Below, piece after piece: positions 1 to 11,791 of a stretch of DNA of 64,000 bases. This stretch comes from Spisula solida. Taxonomy: Eukaryota; Mollusca; Bivalvia; Venerida; Mactridae. A program made the position numbers and the translations under genes. The notes beneath the pieces were generated by a model that saw only the letters and a list, made by a program, of their open reading frames with translations, was not told the origin of the DNA and made no database searches. Numbering within the stretch: the stretch's first letter is position 1; the number at the start of each line of letters is the position of its first letter. The stretch covers positions 15,878,501 to 15,942,500 of the forward strand of contig OX365945.1 of NCBI GenBank assembly GCA_947247005.1, in the 5' to 3' direction.

Positions 1-183
1 TTGTTTATTATAATTCCATGTTTACCTCTTGTTTATAATTATTATTATTAATAGTGCAGCTTGTACATTTATGTATTTGTTTAATACATAGAAAGCGTAT
101 ATGCTCTGGTTTTGTTTTCAATAAATCTTGTGAGTGAATGTAAACTGTTGTTACTATTATTAGCTACTTGAATCTTAACATAC

Positions 184-250
184 AAATTGGGGTCCTTCAA
201 AAAGCCGAAACGTTGGTCTATAATAAATTTGAATAACTTGGGTTACCTAA
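184..250 (+). mobile_element. Degenerate Penelope-like tail
   Basis: TTCAAAAAGCCGAAACGTTGG and ATAATAAATTTGAATAAC parallel the block GCCGAAACTAGTTGG...ATAAATTGTT of the 34649 insertion. The CTGATGA box is absent, so no intact ribozyme is proposed. Confidence 0.4.
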
Positions 251-469
251 GGCTTTGACGACTTACTATATTAATAGCCATCATTCAAGAATTTAAAACA
301 AGAGGGTCATGATGTACCTCACTCAGAGTATCGCTACTCTTCAATAAGAAAGTAGTGACCTGGCGATGGAGTCCAATTTGTGCTAGTATCTTAGTACAGC
401 GCCATTAGGTAATGCCTGTCAATGGATACATGGGGACCCAAACAGCATTCCCTTGAACATTTGCGACAT

Positions 470-650
470 TGAAACTCCAAAACAGCTCATCAAGAATATT
501 TCTGAGCCAGGCAGATTCCAGCAACTCATCAACAGCATTTCTGACCCTGGCAGATCCAAACAGCTTATTAAGAATATTTCTGACCCAGGCAGATTCCAAA
601 AACTCCCTCCCTTGAACATTTCTGACCCAGGGAGATCCAAGCAGTTCCCC
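470..650 (+). repeat. About 39-bp minisatellite, 4-5 copies
   Basis: ATTTCTGAnCCAGGCAGATTC recurs with starts near 498, 537, 576 and 618, separated by variants of CAACTCATCAACAGC. Apparent reading frames here follow the repeat and are not genes. Confidence 0.75.
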
Positions 651-2317
651 TGATCTGGGGCGATCCCACCTTAAACATTCAGTGTAAACATTTAAGCTTG
701 GGCACTACCAGACAGAACAGAATAACAGATTGTACAATATTTCAAGTATACCACTTGCTGGTATTCTCGCGTTATATCTATTCTCGCGGTAATTTGATTT
801 TTTACGAAGATCTGAGAACAGCGCCACCTATAGTATTCATAAGTGACCTACATAGATTCGGCAGTCTTTTGAATGACATTTTACCGATATGAATGTAAAC
901 AAAATGGCGCAAGGAACATTCGTTATGTAACGGCGCTTTTGATTGGACAAATCTAAAACACCTTGCGTAGTGCTCAGAAATACGCGATTTTAGAATTCTT
1001 AAATTAATAATGAAAACTTGCTCAAAATTGTAGTGCATTAAGGATGGTGGATCGGTTTAATGCGCATGCGTCATTTGTCATAGTACGTTAAGCGCCTTAT
1101 AAATGTAAAAATGTGTCAAAATAATCTAAAATAAATCAAATTGAACAGTTTTGATAAGTATTACGCAATAAAATTAGAAAATACTAATCGAAATGTCGGT
1201 TTCCATTCCGAGAAAAATATTACATTACAAAATAGGTGGGTGGGGTAAAAAAATAAAAATATTGCTATTTACGCCAATGACTTTTTTAGGAGTCAGGTTC
1301 GTTTGGTAATGTTTGTTTATTGTGTGTTGATGTGTTTTTGCGATATTTACATGTTCAATAAATTTTATTTTAAGCGTTTTCGTTGATTTTCTCAGCATTT
1401 TAGAAACATTTAACCAAAATAAAAACAAAAATTGCGAAAAAGATACCTCGGTGACATATATTTTTTATTGCATATGTTTGAAGATCTATGTCACTAGATT
1501 TATTTAACAAAATATTAAGAAAAGTTTAAGGTGAGTAAAAAAGTTATTAGGATTTTACCTAGGTGCTATTTTGCTGCATTAAATATAAAGTGGGTGGGGT
1601 AAAAGAGCAATATATTTTAGACCAAATTAAATATACCCTTTTTGGTATCTTGATCATGTATAACAATGTGTACCCAAACTATATTGAAAAATATTTTATT
1701 ATTTAGATCACAGACATCAAATAAAAATGTCAAATTTGAACACCACCACCAATTTACCAATTCCCATGGAATTATTAAAATAATTCATACACACTTCAAT
1801 CAGGGCTGATTACCCGAAAAACGAGTTCCGTGACCTAGTGTTTTTTCATCATATTTTGTGTCAGTATAGATTTCTTTACTTCCTGGCAAAATTTGAGCAA
1901 ATTCTGAAGGTGGGATCCTAAGCGCTCCAACATCCTTAAATGTTTAATGAATTGCAATAGATATTTTAAGACCCTAAGTTGTTTTCAAGTTGTAGAGTGT
2001 GTAAAAGATTTTTGCCGCGAGAATACAATCAACTTATTTCCAATGTCAAGGTAATGATACATGTTTTAAAAATGGCTGAAAATAAAATTGTGTCGTTCTG
2101 ACCAATCTTTTGTCCATATAAATGAATCATTTAATGACCAAATTGGGTGAAGAAAAGTAAAAAACAAGGCAATTATTTTATTTGTCATTATATGACTTTA
2201 TTTTCTTAGTAACGCGAGAATACATCCAAACAGGGTAACTGTAAGACAAACCAGCATATTTGTAATCTACAGTTATGAAATGTCACCAAGCCCAATTATC
2301 TTGGAGAATGGCTCATA

Positions 2318-2569
2318 TCGCTGGCTTAGAATGAGAAGGTTGTAAGTACAAAAACGCCCATTTGAGAAAACAAGAAAAAACTGTCTGAAAACTACTCTTT
2401 TACTTATGGAAAAACAAGCTTTTTCAACTTCAGTTTGGTCAACATTACCAGTTCCGATTTTCATGAAAATATGCTCATAAGAGGTGCCTTGTGGTGCAGA
2501 TTTTAAAAAATGTATGCGCCTTATAAGGTCGTAAGTAGCACTACCGACCTTCACATTCTAAGCTAGCAA
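2318..2569 (+). mobile_element. MITE family M1, copy 1
   Basis: It starts TCGCTGGCTTAGAATGAGAA after TA and ends with the diverged mirror ATTCTAAGCTAGCAA before TA. The internal blocks ACAAGCTTTTTCAACTTCAG and TTGGTCAACAT are shared by all five copies. It is non-coding. Confidence 0.8.
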
Positions 2570-3854
2570 TATATCGAATTTACAATCACAGAAACAAAGT
2601 GTTTTATATTTTATTCAGAAAGAGTTGGGTAATACAAAATCTTCAATGACAAAATAGATGGACAGATACATGTAGTGAACCTCTGTATCTTTACTACACT
2701 TCTATAAATACACATTATGCACAAATGAAAATTTTCAAAATACTGAAATAGATAGTTTTTAAAGTGCAATCATTTCTCAAATACAGAAATTAGTATAAAT
2801 ATTGAAAATTTTCATCCACACATTATGTTCAAAGAATGTAACAACATTTTCATCAAATTCTATTAATCAATGAATTTATTGACTGTATATTTTGGTACCA
2901 CAAAACCACAATATCAAACAGAACTCCCAACTGTTGTTAAACGGCCAGTTTATACCAAAGCTTTTCATATTTCATTTCTTAAATATCTATACTAAACTTT
3001 CCAGATCATCAACACACACACGTATAACATCAAAATAGAAACTAACGAAGGAACGTTCATTGACTGGGTCCCATGTTTTACTAACAGAATATACTGATTG
3101 TAAATTAAGATACATATCTGTAGTCCAGGGTACTGTTTTATGAAAGCACTTCGGCAAGTTATGAAGTTACATTAAAATTTGAAATTATTCTTTAAAATCT
3201 ATAACGTAGGCTCAGATAATGTTTGTTTAGGGGTTTGCAGACTGAATAATAACAAATATTGAACGACCCTTTACCACAATGTACAGCTGTTAAAGAGCTA
3301 TAGAGAATTTCAATTTGAATGCAAGTTTAAGATTTCCATAAATGCTTTGATAAAACATTACCCTGGACCTTTGAATCAAGAATTTTATGACTGGATCAGT
3401 TTTATTCATCAGCTAGCTTATGGTAAAGTAAAGTACTATCAAAATAAACATAAATGCAATAAAACAAACAGTACAGTACAGTGGGCAATAAAATCTAAAA
3501 TAAAGAGTAACAAAGTATATATAATGTATAAAGAAACAGAAAGTGTATAAATATGGAATGTCGATAAATAATATCAAACACAAAAGTAAATGCAGATCTA
3601 GGATTTCAACGTGACAAATGGAATTCTAGTGAACAATAGGTCATGAATGTGGAGAGTATAGTTGTAATGGAAAATGAGCCTTCAAGGTCAATACTGCTCA
3701 TCTGACTAGCATAGTAAGATGGCATAGTTTATGCATGAAGACATAATTATATTGTGACCAGATTTCCTCAGGTAGCTGACTGAGGAGTTCCAAGTTCATT
3801 GTTGGATGGAATTCTAACCATGGTAACACTGTCAGTATAAGATTATAACATATA

Positions 3855-4073
3855 CTGTAAAATCAACATTTTTTGAGGGAGTAGAATTTTCTTTGATTTT
3901 GTTGTTGAACTCAACCATGAAATCTAATCCCCACATTTAATCCACCTCTCAAATACTGAACATGTGTTTACCCTTTCAAGTTTCGTAGTCCACAAATTAA
4001 TGCTCCCACAAAAATGCATTTTTATCGTAAGTCCATGAAATTTAATAACCAACGAAAATATGTGATTTTACAG
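3855..4073. mobile_element. TA-flanked MITE with CTGTAAAATCA ends
   Basis: CTGTAAAATCA opens and TGATTTTACAG closes a 219-bp stretch, with TA on both sides (3853-3854 and 4074-4075). It contains no reading frame of note. Confidence 0.7.
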
Positions 4074-4377
4074 TAGACCAAGATGCTAACCATGTTGAAT
4101 TGTGACAAATTGGCGACCAGCCGGTATCACAGCGCACAATCACATGACATATTTCGGTATTGCATCCAGTCAAGTTTTTAAACCTAGTTTTTTTAAATAT
4201 CACCTATGTAGTTGCGCATTATGGCTTTGAGCAACAGATCTTAACTGTCGAGAGGTTAGCTGTCATATGTCGTGGAAGTTCTATCTAATCAAAACACATT
4301 AACTACATAACATATAACTATTGTATTCTAACATCTAAATCCAGATATACTAGACAGGTTTTCGACACAGAAATATA

Positions 4378-4562
4378 TTTCTCCCACAAAAGCCATAACT
4401 TTGGCAAAAAATTATTGGACCTAAAGTTCTTGACAATAAGTAACTAGGACTGGTACCAAGTATTCATGTAAAGTTTCTTAGAATGGTTAATGAGAACAAG
4501 CATTGATGAATTTGATGACTTCCTGACAGATAGACGTCCAGCAAAATATGTCGGGAGACATG
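4378..4562 (+). repeat. R1 dispersed repeat (CTCCCACA...GGGAGACA), copy 1
   Basis: TTCTCCCACAAAAGCCATAA opens it; blocks GGTACCAAGTATTCATGTAA and the closing GTCGGGAGACAT recur at 13201-13869. Partial relatives are at 38355-38452 and 55990-56250. Confidence 0.55.
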
Positions 4563-5639
4563 ATTACACAATCCAAACATCAATAGTACAACCAAAGAAA
4601 TAAACTTATTCTATAGTAAACAATAAATATAGTAAACTATGAACATAATTAAAGAATAAACAAAAACAGAAAAAAGAACATTGCACAAAGAACATGTTTA
4701 TATACCAGTACTAGAGTCAAGTTGAAAGTTCTTTGGTCCCCATTTAAAGATTATACTGGAATGTGTCCATGTAAAATAAATCAGTAATAAATGTATTTAT
4801 GTAAGTAACTCGAATGTTTGCAGTATTAGTTGTTTTACATGTAAATAGACAAATCTGATATAACTCGTTTAATCAGGTCAGTCACCTGTTTACATAGCAT
4901 TGCAATTTCTCTTATTAATTTATAAATTTAACAGATATTGTATGCATGAGTATATAGCTAGGTATTGATTTTCACTGCCGTTTTATACAATTAAATTGTT
5001 TTGAACAATAAAATTGCTTTGTTTTAATATTAAATTGTTTGTATACAAGTGACAGACCTGAATAAACTGACTATACATGTATAACATACAAATGTATTTT
5101 CAAATACATCAACATATATCTAACAAAATTTAATATCTTCACAAAACAGTAACACAATCTCTACATTGTACAATAATTCATTGTGACAGATGGTTAGTTG
5201 TGACAATTTGTTAAACAAATTCTTACAGTAATTGTTAACCACTTTTGATTTTCATAAATAAAATACTGAACCTAGTACATGTATTGTACCTTCAAATAAA
5301 ATTGAGCATTTCATACTTATAAATGCACAACATGCCGCATTCCTGAAGCATCTCAATCTGAGCTAATTCCTTGTAACTAATTCAGTAAATATACCAAAAG
5401 ACTAAAGTATAAATGAATATAAAACAATTGTCACAACCATTATTCAATCAAACACAACCACACAAAATATTGAACATACAAAAACATTACATGACAAATA
5501 AATAATTTAGATCAAGTTATAATTTCATGATGGAGAGATGTTCAATGTTTAAATAGAATCACTAACTATTTAATATATCAACAAGTTTGTTGTATAACAG
5601 AACACATGGACAAAAATCCAACATCCACATTAAACGACT

Positions 5640-5850
5640 GTCCATCAAATTGGACAGAAAATTTCGGCCATATTGGACAGGAAACTGCCTACAACATTGG
5701 ACAGCAAAATGTCCGCAATATTGGACAGGAAACTGCCAACAATATTGGACAGAAAACTGGCGACCATATAGGACAGGAAACTGCCCACAATATTGGACAG
5801 AAAACTGTCCACCATAATGGGCTGGAAACTGGCGACCATATAGGACAGGA
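5640..5850 (+). repeat. About 24-bp minisatellite
   Basis: ATATTGGACAGGAAACTGCC-type units, about eight degenerate copies. Open in several frames because of the period, but without a coding signal. It may lie in the LRP11-like 3' flank. Confidence 0.8.
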
Positions 5851-6477
5851 AATTATGTCATGATTCAGTATAACCAGAATAAAACAAGAATTGGTCATTA
5901 AATATAGTTTGATAATTAGCTTTTATGAGTATTTTTTAATATTCTTTAATATCTTAATATCTCCAGTTTGAACAGTACTGCAAATCTGGTTTCATCAAAA
6001 AGTGTTCTATTTTTGAAACAATTCAAATACAAGTGAAATTACCCTTACAAACTTATCGATCATAACTGATCGTCTGTGTAGCTTTAGTGTGAGACAAGGT
6101 ACCCTAATTTTCCAAATAAAAGTAATTTGTAATGTAATTAGCCTTTTCGACTGGGCTGTTTCGTGGAGCAGGTTATAATCTGGTTCCCATTCCAAATATT
6201 ATTGTAGTAGTACTGCAGTAATGCTGTGAGCTTGGGGATGGGAACCAGACAATAACTTGCCTACAGTTTGATTATAGATCTTTGAGTCACAACATCTAAT
6301 GTATACTACTTCTAGTACATGTAAATGTTAACAAAATGTCAACTACACGAACAATGCAACCAAAAGTTTACCTTATAAATTACTCCAATAACTTTAATAC
6401 CTAGTATCACTCATATAACTTATGTCTTCATGAACACAAGAAACCAGCTCAACAGACACCAAAATAACAAACTATCA

Positions 6478-6682
6478 CAGGGGTTCTAAAAACCTCTGAA
6501 TCTGACAGGTCATTTTAATATTTTAATACTTTTGACTAAATTTTACCATTTTATAGGCAAAATACCCATGATTTTAAGAGAAAATGACCCTTCAAACCAA
6601 AATCTTGAGGGTCAAAATGTTTTTTTTTTTTTTTGAAATTTCAAGGGTCAAAACCCCTATTTCGAGTCAAATGGAACCCCTG
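6478..6682 (+). mobile_element. hAT-like MITE, copy 1
   Basis: The ends CAGGGGTTC and GAACCCCTG are inverted and of the CAGGGGTT type common in hAT elements. The interior is shared in reverse with 27712-27900 (TCTTAAAATCAT, TGAAGGGTCA, CAAAATCTTGAGGGTC on the reading strand). The 8-bp flanks do not match, so no target duplication is claimed. It lies just past the stop codon of the LRP11-like gene and may be in its 3' UTR. Confidence 0.65.
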
Positions 6683-6749
6683 CATCAATATTTCAACTAC
6701 AAATCGACTAAAATAAATCTGTTCATGTGTACACAAAAATATCACAACT

Positions 6750-7213
6750 CTACAAGTACATTCCATTGATCAGATAGTCTGCTTCATTAGAATGAAGAGC
6801 TCGACCTTTCCTTAACCTTCGTTTTACCGTCCTCAGCCTACAGCCAACAAATATTAACAGTATCAATGTTATTGCTAATCCGAGTGCAAGGGCCACTATT
6901 GGCCCCTGAAAACTGTCAGTGTAACTTGTAACTTCCATTGACTCGGCATTTAATATATTATACTTTTTAGAACTAGCAGTTTTCTCTTCTGCGGGTGCTG
7001 TATTGTTATTGTTTTCAGAGTCTGACGTGTCGGTTAACTGGTTCTGACTTGACTTGACATCTTCCTTGCTAACTGGTTCCTTATCTTTGACGTTGTTGGT
7101 AGCAGGTAGAGAATCTGGGGTGACAATCGGTGAATCAGTAAGTCCAACAGGTCGGACAGTTTGTGCAGGTTGTGTTGGAACTGGAGCAGCTGTTGTCGGA
7201 ACATCAGTGGACA
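6750..7213 (-). CDS. LRP11: LRP11-like exon 7: juxtamembrane region, transmembrane helix and tail
   Basis: The acceptor is ACTATTTTAAG, phase 1 (joined codon GTG). About 100 Ser/Thr/Asn/Glu-rich residues lead to the hydrophobic segment PIVALALGLAITLILLIFVG, followed by the stop-transfer cluster RLRTVKRRLRKGR. The protein ends SNEADYLINGMYL with TAG at 6752-6750. As I recall, vertebrate LRP11 ends in nearly the same peptide; a Tyr-based sorting or binding motif is inferred. Confidence 0.9.
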
Positions 7214-7665
7214 CTTAAAATAGTCATCACTTTGTTACTTGCAATCAACATACTGTATTAATGTATATTTTAGCAGGTCGAAAGTCATCAAATTTTGTAT
7301 TTCACACATTTAGTGTCGAATTGTGATTTTTTCTTCATAGTGTTGTTTGTGGACCAAAATTTATGCTTGTGATAATGATAGCGAAATTTGCCAATATTTC
7401 TAAGTTGTTTACTTAACTACTTCTACAATAGTACAAGTAGGGAACGTGTGAATGTTAACACAATGAATTATTGTCTATGACAACATAAGTTGTTATCAGT
7501 AATGGTACCTTTACATACATTTAACTTGTAAAAATCACAAAACATTCAAAATACAGGATAAACGGTGATCATGACTCTCGAACGATATCACATTGATTAA
7601 GATGTATGTGACATCGAAAGTAGGTATAAATTTATTTTTGATGTGTTTGAAATTATCTCCCTTAC

Positions 7666-7731
7666 CATGTATGATAGTGGATAGTGGTCGATTTACTGGC
7701 TTAACTCGATCTGGATGTGGTCCCACAGGAT
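7666..7731 (-). CDS. LRP11: LRP11-like exon 6: short stalk exon
   Basis: A 66-bp phase 1-1 exon between the acceptor TATTTACAG and the donor GTAAGG. It encodes DPVGPHPDRVKPVNRPLSTI and then IH plus a split Gly codon. It has no domain of its own; it extends the Pro-rich stalk. Confidence 0.78.
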
Positions 7732-8653
7732 CTGTAAATATCAATAAAATACTCATTCAATAATAAATGTATTAGAATGAGACAGCAACAAATACATAGT
7801 CCTTTGTTTTTTCCCTGCCAGATAGGCCAATGGCCTATGGATTTAGAGGTGTGATACCCTTGCACTTTCCAAATAGACTCCTTGGTTCTTTCATACTGAT
7901 GAATGGACAATATTTCTTGGTTGATATCTTGCGCTATGACAGCAGGTGATTTAACTGTCATACTGCAGACACAGGCAATGTTTACTTAACAATTATATTT
8001 CCATTTTGGCATACAAATGACAATTGTCTAACAATTATATCCTCATTACTGAAAATATGTTCAACCTTGACAATATTTCTAGACAAATGTACCCACTTAA
8101 AACACAAATAAACATAAACCATCATGAATAATATCTTTGGTACATTTGGGAAAACACATACACAGAGCATAGCAATTATTAGGACAGCGATTATACAATG
8201 CTAAGCCATCAGTTTGCATTACACCATGTTGGTGGACATCCAGAAAACTTAATTTAAACATCACATGATTCAATGTTTATTGTATTTTTTACATTTTGTT
8301 GTTGTAGCTTGTGCACATAAAGGAACTGTACCCTATCAGCATACTACAGACCATGCTTCAAGTTTAACATCCAACATGCCATGGCCACTATGTTGGGATT
8401 ATGGATGCGGGTACAGTACAGGTTTTATCATGTCCAGAATACCTGGAGTTCCTATTGATTTGATAGATTATTCTGTGAAAGTACATGTATGTCTCTTCTT
8501 GCGTGGATGCCAGACAGTGTGAATGAGCATAAAAGTGTCTGGGAATGATGGACAGGACATGCGGAAGAGACTTATAGACCTAATACTAAAATGCTTCAAC
8601 TGTGAGAAATGTGAGAAACATGATCAGGAAGTTAGAATGCTGAAAGTACATAC

Positions 8654-8710
8654 TGTTTCTGTTTCCTCCGTTCTCGTTCACAGGTTTTCTGGGTGGTTGT
8701 TTGTTATCAT
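8654..8710 (-). CDS. Candidate 57-bp cassette exon of the LRP11-like gene
   Basis: On the minus strand the acceptor TTGTTTGTAG is followed by 57 bp and the donor GTATGT. The length is a multiple of three, the phase is 1-1 like its neighbours, and the frame is open, giving DDNKQPPRKPVNENGGNRN. Insertion between exons 5 and 6 keeps the frame and changes the next codon from GAT to AAT. The hydrophilic composition matches the stalk. With no transcript evidence it could be constitutive, alternative or fortuitous. Confidence 0.5.
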
Positions 8711-9262
8711 CTACAAACAAACAGTATGAAAACATCACATTTGATACATACACAACCTTCAAATCTCACTTAAAATTTAACTATGAAATAAAGATGATAG
8801 TAGACGGTTAAAAACAATTCATATAAATATTTTTTATGTTAATTGTTTTTGTACCAAAACCAAAATAAACCACAACTGTAAATGAATCAGGATGTTAACG
8901 ATGCCTGGCTAAACATAGTGATGGTGGGACCATGTCATGATGACTGCGACGATAGTGACGTCATTACATTCTATTAGACAATTAGATCCAATTCAAACCA
9001 TTTTTAGTAGAAACTGAAGCAAAGAGTACACAGAAAATTTTGTGAAAGGTCAAATTTCACTTGTGACTACAGTAACACTCAATGATCAATTTGCTGCATT
9101 TAACATAATTGATGAATAAACACTGAAATGCTAATTCAATAAATTATATACAGATCAATTCATTATCAAAATAATTGATGATCATATAACAAACTAAATA
9201 CATGTACAGTAATTTGGATAGAAGGTTCTACTGAAAATATAGCAACACAATAGTGACAATGT

Positions 9263-9543
9263 ATACTAAATCGGGAGTCCATTGCCTAATCAAACGGCTA
9301 CCAAAAAGTGCTGTTGAGTGTTTTCCAACACATATGCATTGACAAGCTACCAGTGACCATTTTTATGCTATTGCGCGCTTTCCTGAGCAACAAAATACTT
9401 TGTAAACGCTAAATAATAGTGCCTTGCTGTGCAATTCAGACAGCGCTCAGCATTTTTTCCCTTCATCCACCATCATGCAGCATTTTTTGGTACCAAACCA
9501 CTATGAAGTGCTCCGTAGTGCTTTCCTAAGGCAACAGACTCCC
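9263..9543. mobile_element. TIR element with possible 10-bp target duplication
   Basis: GGGAGTCCATTGCCTAA near the left end and the inverted TAAGGCAACAGACTCCC at the right end (9527-9543) form imperfect terminal repeats. TGACAATGTA stands on both sides (9253-9262, 9544-9553). Ten bases separate the left duplication from the left repeat, so the exact left edge is unclear. A long duplication would suit a Mutator-type element. Confidence 0.5.
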
Positions 9544-9678
9544 TGACAATGTACATACAACAATGTCATAATGTGCACAACAACTATCAACCTTAAGTAA
9601 TAAAACTGAAACAAACAGAGCAAACCTAGGCTTTACATGCATTTCACTTTTTGAACAGATATAGAGGATCTTGCATGA

Positions 9679-9796
9679 GTGCTCATTACATACGAGTTTT
9701 ATTAAACGAGTGGACAAAATGATATGACACGAGGCTTCGCCGAGTGTCATATTGTTTTGGTCGACGTGTTTAATAAAACTCGTATGTAATGAGCAC
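9679..9796. repeat. 118-bp foldback
   Basis: GTGCTCATTACATACGAG and its exact mirror CTCGTATGTAATGAGCAC close a long near-perfect palindrome, with the loop GAGGCTTCGCCGAG. Inner arms TTTATTAAACGAG / GTGTTTAATAAA also pair. It could be a MITE; no duplication was seen. Confidence 0.75.
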
Positions 9797-10228
9797 AAAT
9801 GTAAGATTCTATTTATCACATAACTGCTGTTAACTTCATATGGAGATCCCTTTAAGTATCAATGCTTTCAATCCAAATCTAAACATGTATTCTTATGTTT
9901 ATAATGTAACAAAAGTAAAATGATTTTTGTAATATTGAATCACAGGTGACTGTATTGTGATGTAGGCCCTTTTTGTCTTGAATTGATATAATAATGTACT
10001 TAATATTCCTCAAATTGTATAAAATATGATAAGGCCACCTTGTGAACTATGTACAGAATGCAAACATTTAAACTAAGGATTCAATCACAACAGCTAACTT
10101 TCTAACATGAATAACTAACACATGTACAACCAAAGATGAACTGAAAAGATAAAACATGAAATAATTGTGCTATACAATTACAACAAAGGTACCACATCTA
10201 TACAACATGAATACAACAACCCAGGTAC

Positions 10229-11791
10229 CTGTCTTCCCATGGAAATCAAAATCACGACGATCTTCGTAATCATCCGGATAATAATATTCATCCTTATATG
10301 GATCCCAGACTGGATACCTGTCTCTACCACGTGGGTACCCAGAATCGGGGTAATATGGATACCTAGAACCAGCCTGTCCTGGACTAGGTCGTCGTCGGTT
10401 ACCATCATATCGGTTATTATATCTATCATACGAGGGTCGAGGCTTGTTGGCAGGACGACGGTAATCATCATAGTTTCTATAATCTTCAGGAAATCTGTTG
10501 TCGGCATCGTATCTGTCGTAATCAAATTGGTTATCAAACTGAGAGTTTGGTGACGGCTTCTGTTTAGGTTTACTGTCTACCGGCTTCACGTTTTCACCCT
10601 TATCCAGGGGAGGGTTCAAGCTTTTCTCATCATTACCGGGTTTCTTCCTCCTTCCAGGGTCAACGCTCTTACTCCCTGTGCTCTTACTTCCAGTTGATCC
10701 AATATCTAACGTATTACCCTTCTTTCCACTGACTCTGGGAGAATTGCTGTCGTAACTACTCATCCAGGGATAGTCTGGGAATCCTTCAGAGTGTGTGTGA
10801 CTGGGCTTCTGGCCGGACACTGTGGACTGTGTGGGGGAACCAATCTGGGTCTTAGTCTTGGTAGCAGGTGGGTACGTTCTAACGGTATCGTACGCATCAG
10901 TATCCTCCTCGGAAGAATGCCTATGATTGACTAGGTCATCCCTGTCAATATCTGGTTTACCATTGACCACCTGAGTTTGATGGTAATCAAAGTTTCTTGA
11001 TGAAGGTGTTTGTCTGTCTAGTGTTTGCTCATTATATCTTTCATCTATGTCAGTGTTCACATGTTCCTTCCGATTCAAAGGAGTGCCACTATTAGTACCA
11101 ACTTGTTTCTGGCTACCGGCTTCATCTTGGTGATCCAATGTATATCCTGTGTCATGTTTCTGGCTACCGGCTTCATCTTGGTGATCCAATGTATAACCTG
11201 TGTCATCATTATTGGTTTGTTTAGGTAATACTGCAGCCTGATTGGTGTTAGATACACGTTGGACTGGACCACTGGTGACTAGACTGTTGACGACAGCTGG
11301 CTTCTGATTGGCTACAACGTTTGGTACTTGATTGGGCGGAACTTGTAAACCTTGTAGCGTCTGTAGAACATTTTGAACTGGTTGAACTTGCTGCACAGGA
11401 TTTTGGATGTAACCGGGCTGACCCAAGTATTGTTGTTGCTGGGCGGGGAACTGCACGGGAACATTGTTCTGGTAGACAGGAACCTGTGAACCTATTCCTC
11501 CACCCAGTGGCCACTGCTGGTTTAGTGGATTTCCTTGGTTAGCAAGATTTAAATTTCCTTGATTCTGATTGGCTAAAACAGGGACATAATATTGCCCAGC
11601 TGCGTTCTGATTGGCTGCCACTTGGCCAGGGTAAATCTGATTGGCTGGTGGAAATAATCCAGATCCTTGCTGACTATTTAATCCAGGAATTGGGAATCCA
11701 TATTGATATTGTGGATCTTGGTCTTGGTTGAATTTTGAGTTAATGAAAGGACTGTTATATGCACTACCACCTGCATCCCCATCCAGATAAG
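10229..11791 (-). CDS. LRP11: LRP11-like exon 5: long low-complexity extracellular stalk
   Basis: A 1563-bp phase 1-1 exon after the acceptor GGAATGCAG (joined codon GCT) and before the donor GTACCT. It encodes about 521 residues. The first third is rich in Gln, Asn, Pro and Val (repeated A-N-Q motifs). The middle is hydrophilic and contains an exactly repeated 17-residue segment. The last part is rich in Asp, Tyr and Arg. No globular domain is visible and only vertebrate-type low similarity is expected, so this part is likely disordered. No cysteines were seen, unlike the flanking modules. Confidence 0.85.

Larger units (their letters stand above)
1..6749. other. Downstream flank of the LRP11-like gene
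   Basis: No gene is supported here. The stretch contains the minisatellites, MITEs and repeats listed separately and much AT-rich sequence. On the minus strand it may include a long 3' UTR; AATAAA-type signals (TTTATT on plus, for example 2610-2615) occur, but I cannot choose one. Confidence 0.6.

Noticed and set aside
1236..1604. Direct repeats GTGGGTGGGGTAAAA as ends of an LTR-like element
   Set aside because: Only 15 bp are shared (1236-1250, 1590-1604), the interior has no retroelement feature, and an inverted partial copy near 60515 suggests a simple shared word.
3815..3828. A fourth X-box near CTAACCATGGTAAC
   Set aside because: The first half-site breaks the consensus (CT for GT), and it lies far from either start.
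8265..8729. Two plus-strand frames of 85 and 68 codons with a hydrophobic start
   Set aside because: I recognise no family, the two are separated by a stop and the second overlaps the candidate minus-strand exon. A worn mobile-element fragment is possible.
8957..8964. CRE (TGACGTCA) as a regulatory site, also at 45233
   Set aside because: Isolated 8-mers deep in introns; expected by chance at this length.
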